64,000 bases of DNA. It comes from Bacteroides sp. GTDB lineage: Bacteria > Bacteroidota > Bacteroidia > Bacteroidales > Bacteroidaceae. Of this stretch, positions 10,207 through 17,624 are shown in pieces. Within the stretch, counting starts at the first letter, position 1, and each line of letters begins with the position of its first letter. A program made the position numbers and the translations under genes. A model generated the notes under the pieces. That model ran no database searches. It saw only the letters and a program-made list of their open reading frames with translations, and was not told the origin of the DNA. The stretch covers positions 62,001-126,000 of the forward strand of contig JAJQDI010000021.1 of assembly GCA_021202275.1 (NCBI GenBank). Direction: 5' to 3'.

Positions 10207-11079
10207 TTATTTACTTTTTTGAAATACACGTATATAATCGATTTCGAAAATTGCCGGTAATGAACTTTCATCCACTCCTTCCACTCCACCCCAGTCACCA
10301 CCCCAGGCGAGGTTGAGTTTCAGATAGAACGGAGTGTCGAACGGCCATGTATCTTTATTTCCCTGTTTATCATTTTCAAAAGTGAAGTATCGTTCTCCAT
10401 CTACATACCCATGGATATAATCTTCTGTCCACTCTACCGAGTAGACATGAAAATCATCCTGTGCGGCAGGAATATACTTCTCTCCTGTTTTTTGTGTACC
10501 AATAGAATGATAGTAAGCTTTACAATGTATGGTGGATACCACCCAATTGGGCCGATACCCTACTTCTTCCATGATATCTATCTCGCCATCATCGGGCCAG
10601 GTATGGCCCTCTTCAGGCATCATCCAGAAAGCAGGCCAGGTGCCTTTTCCACGAGGCAGTTTCATACGCCCCTCAAAATAACCGTATTTCCAGCTCTCTT
10701 TGCTGTTTATACGGGCAGAGATCACTTCATTTTCTTTTTTCTTTAAAATAATCTTCAGTGTTCCGTCTGAGACCATAACACAAGTATCTGTACCTTCTAC
10801 ACCTGGTATATAATTCTGAAGTTCATTGTTTCCCCAACCATGATTACCTGTTTCATAATACCAACGATTGGTGTCGGGCAGAGCGGGTCTGCCACCGAAA
10901 AGACGCGGAGTATCAAATTCTTCATGCCATACCATTACATATCCTTCGGGAATAGTTGTATTCTCTGTAGCATTATCCTTTTCAAGAAATTCATCAGTAG
11001 CACCTTTTCTTTCTTTACAGGCAGAGAAAGTTATAGAGAATAGCATGAAAACTAACAGATATATAGGTTCTATTTTCAT
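10207..11079 (-). CDS. GH16 endo-beta-glucanase (laminarinase-like) lipoprotein
   Basis: 290 residues. The N-terminal lipoprotein signal ends at TFSAC, so it is probably a surface or periplasmic lipoprotein. The catalytic motif is GEIDIMEEVG, in which the first Glu is nucleophile and the last the acid/base of GH16. NLAWGGDWGG and the C-terminal FEIDYIRVFQ are typical of GH16 laminarinases and lichenases. The enzyme cuts beta-1,3 (or mixed 1,3-1,4) glucan internally and would feed the SusC/SusD transporter and the adjacent GH3. The exact linkage specificity cannot be read from sequence alone. Spacing to GH3 is 3 bp, so the two are cotranscribed. Confidence 0.88.
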   Translation of the reverse strand: MKIEPIYLLVFMLFSITFSACKERKGATDEFLEKDNATENTTIPEGYVMVWHEEFDTPRLFGGRPALPDTNRWYYETGNHGWGNNELQNYIPGVEGTDTCVMVSDGTLKIILKKKENEVISARINSKESWKYGYFEGRMKLPRGKGTWPAFWMMPEEGHTWPDDGEIDIMEEVGYRPNWVVSTIHCKAYYHSIGTQKTGEKYIPAAQDDFHVYSVEWTEDYIHGYVDGERYFTFENDKQGNKDTWPFDTPFYLKLNLAWGGDWGGVEGVDESSLPAIFEIDYIRVFQKSK

Positions 11080-11140
11080 ATCATAGAGAGAAAGATAACG
11101 GGCAATCCTTTCATTACCCGTTATCTGTTTTTAAACAGTC

Positions 11141-12574
11141 TTATTTATCAAACGAGAAATCATCGAGGTAGAAGATACCTGTACCGTCGTGCCCTTCTCC
11201 ACCGAATTGGATTACGATCTTATCATAATCTTCACGGTCACTGACACTGCTGAAATCAAATTCCAGTTCGATCCATTTATCAGTAGCCAGATCTGTCTTT
11301 ACAATTTCAGTCTGAGTTTCCCAGGCACTACCTCCCTGGTCACTGTTTTGTAATTTCACAGCTACCTGAGGTTGTAACTTTCCGGTAGTATAGGTATTAC
11401 CAGCAGGGAGATATACTAACATCCTTACTTTATTAATTTCTGTAAGATCAAATTTATAGTTGCTGGCTGTGTAAGAAAGATTCGTATATAAAGCTTCCGA
11501 CTTGTCATACAAACAAACTCTTGATGAAGTATTAATGGGCAACGGAAGTGGGTTCTGATAATACAAAGAGAAATACTCACCCATATCTTCGCCTTCAAAA
11601 TTAATGTTTGTAGTTTCATTTTCAAAGTTTTCAGCCAACGCTACTGCTCTCAGAGGAACTTCAGGTTTCACATTCAATTCTTTCGGAACAAATCGATAGT
11701 ACCAATAATTTCCACTTTCCACTGTACTTGCACATCTTACATATAATTCATTTTCTGTAAGAGTAATGATCTCATACCGGGAAGTACCAGCATAATGTCC
11801 GAAGAAAGCTCCATCATTCAATGTCAGGATTTTATCATTTTCATTCAGAGTAAAGGTATATCTATCTTTCGGTACATAATACACATCATAGTCATCCTGG
11901 CCACCTGGGTTTTCCAAAGCCGGCGGATTTCCCAATGCATTCCATCCGGGTTCATTGGTATATATAGAGTCATTGTTGGTCCAGATCAATTCCACTCCTA
12001 CCTGAATAAAGGTGAATTCCTGTTTATACAGACTGGTCAGATCTTTACCATTTGCCGGGCAAGGCCACCATCCGGGAGATGTAGCGGGATTTCCCTCATC
12101 ATCCAATTCAGGTCCTACACCGAAGTGCCCGTCATGATACTGGTCAAATACCCAGGTCTTTCCCTGAATATTAGCGGCTCCTCCTGTCAATGCGTTGTAC
12201 AACGGAGTATCCAGCAAAGACATATCATCCTGTGCGATAGTAATCTCTTTGGTAATAGCGACTGACCCTCCTTCCGTATACAGAGTCATCATAATCGTGT
12301 AATCTCCCGCGAAAGGATATTCCGCTTTTACGGAAGATCCTTTTGTTGTCACTCCGTTGCCGAGATCCCAGACTGCAATACCCGGATAGGTAGATGTATC
12401 TACCAATGTAAATACATTCGCGTTATCCGTGGAATTGATAGTAAAATTTAAATCGCTTTCCTGGGGCGCTCTTCCCAGTGAATGGCCATCCCTTTCTTCC
12501 GGATCACAACCGGTCAGGACCAACAGTGCCATCAGGGAAATTAATCCTGTTCGAAATATATTTTTCATATACAT
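11141..12574 (-). CDS. PKD-domain surface glycan-binding lipoprotein (SGBP of the PUL)
   Basis: 477 residues. The signal peptide has the lipobox VLTGC followed by DPEERD, an acidic stretch of the kind that directs Bacteroidetes lipoproteins to the cell surface. Residues about 40-120 form a PKD-like beta sandwich (AVWDLGNGVTTKG, YPFAGDYTIMMTLY). The middle resembles the domain seen in beta-glucan PUL proteins (GKTWVFDQYHDGHFG, PGWWPCPANGKD). The C-terminus is a carbohydrate-binding-like sandwich with YDKIVIQFGG and FYLDDFSFDK. The position right after SusD is that of SusE/SGBP-B proteins, which hold polysaccharide at the surface. No catalytic residues are evident. The start could also be the Met two codons in. 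Confidence 0.8.
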   Translation of the reverse strand: MYMKNIFRTGLISLMALLVLTGCDPEERDGHSLGRAPQESDLNFTINSTDNANVFTLVDTSTYPGIAVWDLGNGVTTKGSSVKAEYPFAGDYTIMMTLYTEGGSVAITKEITIAQDDMSLLDTPLYNALTGGAANIQGKTWVFDQYHDGHFGVGPELDDEGNPATSPGWWPCPANGKDLTSLYKQEFTFIQVGVELIWTNNDSIYTNEPGWNALGNPPALENPGGQDDYDVYYVPKDRYTFTLNENDKILTLNDGAFFGHYAGTSRYEIITLTENELYVRCASTVESGNYWYYRFVPKELNVKPEVPLRAVALAENFENETTNINFEGEDMGEYFSLYYQNPLPLPINTSSRVCLYDKSEALYTNLSYTASNYKFDLTEINKVRMLVYLPAGNTYTTGKLQPQVAVKLQNSDQGGSAWETQTEIVKTDLATDKWIELEFDFSSVSDREDYDKIVIQFGGEGHDGTGIFYLDDFSFDK

Positions 12575-12599
12575 ATTCTTTTTTTAGGGTATTGTATGT

Positions 12600-14129
12600 T
12601 TAATTCCATTGTCCGTTTTGTTCCAAAGCATATTCCGTGCCTTTGGTCTTTTCGATCTCCGACTGAGGAATAGGAAGATACTTCATCCACTCCTGGAATG
12701 TTCTCTGAGAAAGAGGAGTGTTTTCAGTCAATACACTCTCCGCGTCTCCCCAACGTACCAGATCCCAGAAACGCATCCCTTCACTGACAAATTCACGACG
12801 ACGTTCGAGTTTGATATTCTCCGCAGATGCCGTAATCGGGTTGTCACCTTCAAAAGCACGTCTTCTGACCTGATCCAGACAGTCCTGAGCTGTAATACCC
12901 TGAACCGGAGACTGGCCATGCATAACGATCAATTCGGCATAGTTGAGCAATGTTTCCGCATAGCGGAAAATACGCAGGTTGTTACAATAGTTCAGATCCG
13001 TATCACCCGGAGGAGGATTATATCCCACACGCGCGGCATATTTTTTCTGGAACAGTCCTGTATCCTGGAAACGCTGGCTGTAATACTCCGCCGGCCAGCT
13101 GATGATAGAACCGTCCCGGCGTGTATCTCCATCTTCAAAGATACCATACAACTCTGTACGTACCGGACCAAAGCCCCATCCGTCATTGTATACCCCGGAA
13201 GGATCTTTCAATGTATTGGGCGAAATAAATGCCGGCAGATTGGTTCCATATCCCTGCCAACCGCTGGCCCATGTTTTGCCTTCGGGCAACTGATTGCTTT
13301 CAAAGATAGACTCCACACAGAATTCATTTTCATCCAGCCACATAGCATCAAAATCGTCAAACAGTTCATATTCTCCGCTACTGATGATCGTTGCCATATC
13401 ATTCGTAATCTCCGCATACCGTGAAGTATCTTTCTGATACATTACGACTCTGGCCTTGAGCATGAGAGCAGCCGCCCGGTTGGCACGTCCCAGATCACTA
13501 CCGGTAGTACGCATTTTCATTCGTCCTTCGGCACACGCATAATCCAGATCCGCCATGATCTTTTCATAGATCTCATCCGCTTTGTATTGAGGAGCCATAT
13601 AAGGAGGTTCTACCAGAGGTTCTTCAAAATAAGGAACATTTCCAAAAAATTTCCAGAGCAGATGCACATAATAAGCACGCAGGAAGTGAGCTTCTGCCTT
13701 GTACTGTTCCAGCTTATCCTCATCTACATCTACAGCATTCTCACAGGCAATGAGTGTATTGTTACAGCGGGCCAATCCGGTAAAGTAAATGCTCCATAGC
13801 CCTCCCAGAGTTTCTGCAGAGGTTGATTCGAAAATAGAAAGCAGGTATAACTGCCGCTGGTCTCCCGCGTCTCCTCCTCCTTTATACAGATCATCCGAAC
13901 GCAGATCGGACATAAACAATACGGCATTGTAGTTATTATCGGCATAGCTATCAAATAGTAAGATCTGATAAGCGGATGCCAGATCGGCCAGGATCACCCC
14001 TTCCGTAGCGTCTGCACCTGACTCTTTCTGTTCAGTAGGATAAGATGTCAGAAAGTCATCTCCGCATGAAGTAGTCAGCATTGACCCTGTAAATGCAGTA
14101 AGTATGAGTAAGAGTTTATATTTTTTCAT
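12600..14129 (-). CDS. SusD/RagB-family nutrient-binding outer-membrane lipoprotein
   Basis: 509 residues. The lipoprotein signal ends at MLTTSC, followed by GDDFL, the almost invariant start of SusD proteins (CxDDFL). TPR-like helices, an AHFLRAYYVHLLWKFFG segment and the C-terminal motif RRREFVSEGMRFWDLVRWG are all characteristic of SusD. The protein caps the SusC channel and binds the glycan. It lies 19 bp downstream of SusC and 25 bp upstream of the SGBP gene, the canonical order. It appears intact and full length. Confidence 0.95.
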   Translation of the reverse strand: MKKYKLLLILTAFTGSMLTTSCGDDFLTSYPTEQKESGADATEGVILADLASAYQILLFDSYADNNYNAVLFMSDLRSDDLYKGGGDAGDQRQLYLLSIFESTSAETLGGLWSIYFTGLARCNNTLIACENAVDVDEDKLEQYKAEAHFLRAYYVHLLWKFFGNVPYFEEPLVEPPYMAPQYKADEIYEKIMADLDYACAEGRMKMRTTGSDLGRANRAAALMLKARVVMYQKDTSRYAEITNDMATIISSGEYELFDDFDAMWLDENEFCVESIFESNQLPEGKTWASGWQGYGTNLPAFISPNTLKDPSGVYNDGWGFGPVRTELYGIFEDGDTRRDGSIISWPAEYYSQRFQDTGLFQKKYAARVGYNPPPGDTDLNYCNNLRIFRYAETLLNYAELIVMHGQSPVQGITAQDCLDQVRRRAFEGDNPITASAENIKLERRREFVSEGMRFWDLVRWGDAESVLTENTPLSQRTFQEWMKYLPIPQSEIEKTKGTEYALEQNGQWN

Positions 14130-14148
14130 ATCTATACATTATTAAATA

Positions 14149-17100
14149 TTAGAAAGTGATATTTGCTCCTATAGAAATAGTTCTTGACTGCGGATAAACC
14201 CCACGGTCTACACCGATCCTGTTGTAATCACCGGATGCTACCTCCGGATCAAATCCGTCGTATTTAGTGAAAGTAAACAGATTTTCCGCGGCAACATAAA
14301 TTCTTAAATTCTGGATAGAAGCTTTATTTACCCACATCTTAGGAAGTGTATAGCCAAGTTGGGCACTTTTCAGACGAAGGTAGTTACCGCTTTTGATATA
14401 CAGATCCGAAGACCGCCAGTTGCTATTCAGATCGACTCTGGTCACACGTGGGATCTTATTTGAAGTTCCTTCTCCTACCCAACGATCCAGGATCCAGGAC
14501 GGACGGTTCATAGCAGGTATATCCGCACGCTGGGAGAAGTCGAAAATATCATTTCCTGCGGTTCCCTGGAAGAAAAGATTTAAGTCAAATCCTTTCCAGT
14601 CAGCTCCGATCGTAAATCCGAATGTCCAGTCCGGCATCCCTTTACCAATTTTGGTTTTATCATCGTCATCAATGGTACCGTTTTTGTCATAATCCACAAA
14701 ACGTACATCTCCCGGTTGCGCATTGGGCTGCAATTTTTCACCTTTATCATTAACATAAGCATCTATTTCCGCCTGATTCTGGAAGATACCGTCTGTCTTA
14801 TATCCATAAAAGAAAGGCCACACTTCACCGTTCTGTCCTTTGATGAAACTACCTACACCGGAAGCACCTGCTGTCTCATAAATAGCTTCTCCGGAAGCAT
14901 TTCCGAGTCTGACCAGTTTATTCCTCAGGAAAGAGGCGTTGGCGGCAATGCTATATCCGAATTCGCCAATCTGCTGACGCCAGCCGGCTTCAAATTCCAA
15001 TCCCCAGTTTTCCATGTCACCGACATTGGCCATAGGTGCACTCAGCCCCACATAGCTTGGGATAGGTTGATCCATCAACATGCCGTTGGTCTTTTTCTTG
15101 AAATAGTCAAAACTGAAACTCAAAGAGTTATTCAGGAAACGAGCATCAATACCAAAATCAATCTGCTCAGATTCCTCCCATTTGATGTTAGGATTAGGGA
15201 TAGCTCCGGAAGAGGTTCCGTATTGCATGTTACCGGATTTTCCATTGTCTTTCACACTGTATCCACCGCCGAAATAGTAGTTCTGTCCACCATCCAACAG
15301 AGCGGAATAGCGGAAATTACCGATATTTTCATTACCGTTCTTCCCCCAGCTCAGACGAACTTTGAAAGAATCAAACCAATCCGGATGATTTTCCAGGAAA
15401 GGCTCGTTCAGCACATTCCATCCCAGAGAGAACGCCGGGAATACCGCCCATTTATGGTTGGCACCGAATTTGGAAGAACCGTCGCGACGTACAGTAGCTT
15501 CCAGCATATAGCGCTCAGCATAATTATAACTTACACGACCAAAATAAGAGGCAAGCGAAGTAAAAGCATATCCTCCTGTACCTCCATAGACACGTTCGTT
15601 ATCACGGTCACCAATAGCTCCGCCTATATTAGCTGTATTGGGATCATCGTCTACAAACTCATAGTCACTTCCACCCAGCTGACGGGTTCTGTACTTCTGC
15701 GCAGACTGTCCCAAAACAACAGTCAAATTGTGTTTGTGATTGAATGTTTTGTTATAAGTGATCACATTTTCAACCTGCCATCTGTAGCCGCGGTTCATTT
15801 CACTCCAGACCGAACCGATATCTGTGTTTTTTCCCTGAGTCGCAAGGAAGTAAGGGAATTCGTATCCATCTCTTCCCCAGAAAGCCAGGTCAAATCCATA
15901 ACTGCTTTTGAAAGTAAGGCCCGGGAGCACACTGATCTCTCCCCAGAATGTACCTACGAATTTATCTTCATTGTTCTTTTCATTGCGACGCTGATTGAGC
16001 ATAGCTACGGGGTTAGCTATTTCCTGAAACCCATCGGGAGGAATAGAAAACAAACGTCCGTTTTTATCTGTAACCGCATTCGGATACTGTGCCAGGATCT
16101 GATCTACAGTAAAGATACCTGGATACTGCGCCACTTCCGGAGCATATACAGGCACCAATGGGTTGAATGCCAACGCACTACCCAACACAGAACCGTATTC
16201 GGAATTGACTTCGATACCTGTGGATTTACCTCTAGAATATCCGATATTGACTCCGACACGGACTTTATTCAGGTATTTACGCTGCTCTGCCTCATATACG
16301 GTATAGGTGGTATTGGAACGTATGCTCCAACGGTCGTAATTGGACTTGCCGTAGTTACCTCCGATAATACCTTCCTGATTGTAATAACCTAAAGAAAGAA
16401 AATACTGCGCTTTTTCATTTCCTCCGCTGATACTTAACTGGTGGTTCTGCACAGGAGCATTGTAATTAAATACCTCGTCCTGCCAATCCGTACCTTTTCC
16501 CGCACTGGCAATCTGCTCTTGTGTGTACCGGGGTGCCTCGCCGGAGTTGATCTCTCCTTCATTCATGATGATCATATACTCCTTAGCATTAAGTACAGAT
16601 TTCTTTTTCCACGGATTTTGCCAACCGTAACTGAAATCATAATTAATGGTGGTTTTTCCCTGACCACCGCCTTTGGTGGTAACCAATACCACACCGTTAG
16701 CTGCACGGGCACCGTAAATAGCAGCGGAAGCCGCGTCTTTCAGGATCTCAATAGATTGAATATCTACCGGATTCAGGTAATTGATACCTCCGTCTACCGG
16801 CATACCGTCTACGATATACAACGGATCACTGTTGTTGACCGTACCGATACCACGGATACGCACTTTGGAATCCGCTCCCGGTTGTCCAGAACTCTGAGTG
16901 ATCTGTACACCGGATACTTTTCCTTTCATGGCATCTTCCACACGTGAAGGTTTAGTCGTATTCAGATCGTCTGCGGTTACCCGGCTGATCGCAGCAGTTA
17001 CCACACTTTTCTTCTGGACACCGTATCCAATCACCACGATCTCATCCAGTGTCTCTGTATCATCTTCCAATACGATACGCAGGGAGTTACTTCCCCGTAC

Positions 17101-17349
17101 CGGAACATCTACAGTTTTATAACCAACAAAAGAAATGGTAAGGACGGCATCTGCCGGAACCGAAAGGACGAAGTTCCCATCCAGATCGGTAATGGTACCG
17201 TTGGTGGTATTCCCTTTTTCCACGACATTTACCCCGGGTAACGGATCATTATCCGCCCCGCTGATGACTACTCCCTGCACCTGAATGTTCTGAGAGAACA
17301 TACACAAGGAAAAGCCTAACAGAAAAATTACTGATAATAACTTCTTTAT
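14149..17349 (-). CDS. SusC/RagA-family TonB-dependent outer-membrane transporter, start codon apparently lost
   Basis: About 1066 residues. A carboxypeptidase-D-like N-terminal domain (GVVISGADNDPLPGVNVVEKG) is followed by a TonB-box-like segment (DETLDEIVVIGYG), the plug motif (MKGKVSGVQITQSSGQPG, IRIRGIGTV-type, SIEILKDAASAAIYG) and a 22-strand barrel ending in a terminal F. In the reading frame upstream of the ATG at 17299-17301 there is a complete signal peptide (KKLLSVIFLLGFSLCMFSQ), but it begins with ATA at 17347-17349, where ATG would be expected. There is no ATG, GTG or TTG between the in-frame stop at 17356-17358 and the TTG at 17305-17307. Starting at that TTG or the nearby ATG would delete the export signal. 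I give the ATA-start extent. The protein imports oligosaccharide for the PUL. Confidence 0.9.
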   Translation of the reverse strand: MKKLLSVIFLLGFSLCMFSQNIQVQGVVISGADNDPLPGVNVVEKGNTTNGTITDLDGNFVLSVPADAVLTISFVGYKTVDVPVRGSNSLRIVLEDDTETLDEIVVIGYGVQKKSVVTAAISRVTADDLNTTKPSRVEDAMKGKVSGVQITQSSGQPGADSKVRIRGIGTVNNSDPLYIVDGMPVDGGINYLNPVDIQSIEILKDAASAAIYGARAANGVVLVTTKGGGQGKTTINYDFSYGWQNPWKKKSVLNAKEYMIIMNEGEINSGEAPRYTQEQIASAGKGTDWQDEVFNYNAPVQNHQLSISGGNEKAQYFLSLGYYNQEGIIGGNYGKSNYDRWSIRSNTTYTVYEAEQRKYLNKVRVGVNIGYSRGKSTGIEVNSEYGSVLGSALAFNPLVPVYAPEVAQYPGIFTVDQILAQYPNAVTDKNGRLFSIPPDGFQEIANPVAMLNQRRNEKNNEDKFVGTFWGEISVLPGLTFKSSYGFDLAFWGRDGYEFPYFLATQGKNTDIGSVWSEMNRGYRWQVENVITYNKTFNHKHNLTVVLGQSAQKYRTRQLGGSDYEFVDDDPNTANIGGAIGDRDNERVYGGTGGYAFTSLASYFGRVSYNYAERYMLEATVRRDGSSKFGANHKWAVFPAFSLGWNVLNEPFLENHPDWFDSFKVRLSWGKNGNENIGNFRYSALLDGGQNYYFGGGYSVKDNGKSGNMQYGTSSGAIPNPNIKWEESEQIDFGIDARFLNNSLSFSFDYFKKKTNGMLMDQPIPSYVGLSAPMANVGDMENWGLEFEAGWRQQIGEFGYSIAANASFLRNKLVRLGNASGEAIYETAGASGVGSFIKGQNGEVWPFFYGYKTDGIFQNQAEIDAYVNDKGEKLQPNAQPGDVRFVDYDKNGTIDDDDKTKIGKGMPDWTFGFTIGADWKGFDLNLFFQGTAGNDIFDFSQRADIPAMNRPSWILDRWVGEGTSNKIPRVTRVDLNSNWRSSDLYIKSGNYLRLKSAQLGYTLPKMWVNKASIQNLRIYVAAENLFTFTKYDGFDPEVASGDYNRIGVDRGVYPQSRTISIGANITF

Positions 17350-17403
17350 AAGTTTTTAAAATTAAGATTAACTATTCTCGCAAATTGTCTTGTTGAGACC
17401 CGA

Positions 17404-17411
17404 CAAACATA
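17404..17411 (-). promoter_or_regulatory. Bacteroidetes -7 box for the susC operon
   Basis: TATGTTTG on the minus strand matches TAnnTTTG. It lies about 55 bp before the signal peptide of SusC. No clear -33 TTTG is seen, as expected for a promoter that needs an activator. Confidence 0.4.
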
Positions 17412-17572
17412 CAGCATTCATAAACACTTGAATACATTTTTTACCTATTCACAAATACGTCAATCTGGAATTTTAAATACGTCACAATTACGTCAAATCC
17501 AATTAAACATCTAATTATCATTTATATAATTATACGTTAATTAAATTCATCAATAGTGTTATAAAACATAAA

Positions 17573-17606
17573 ATAAGGCAACTTTGAAGAAACAAAGTTG
17601 CCTTAT
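17573..17606 (-). terminator. Rho-independent terminator of the PUL regulator
   Basis: A perfect 14-bp inverted repeat (ATAAGGCAACTTTG and its complement) with a 6-nt loop is followed on the minus strand by a T-rich run. It separates the regulator transcript from the susC promoter. Confidence 0.8.
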
Positions 17607-17624
17607 CCTGTCCTCTCGCTCGAA

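Noticed and set aside
14716..16392. 558-codon open frame opposite SusC
   Set aside because: Antisense to a clear SusC barrel; composition is a mirror of it and there is no motif or start signal.
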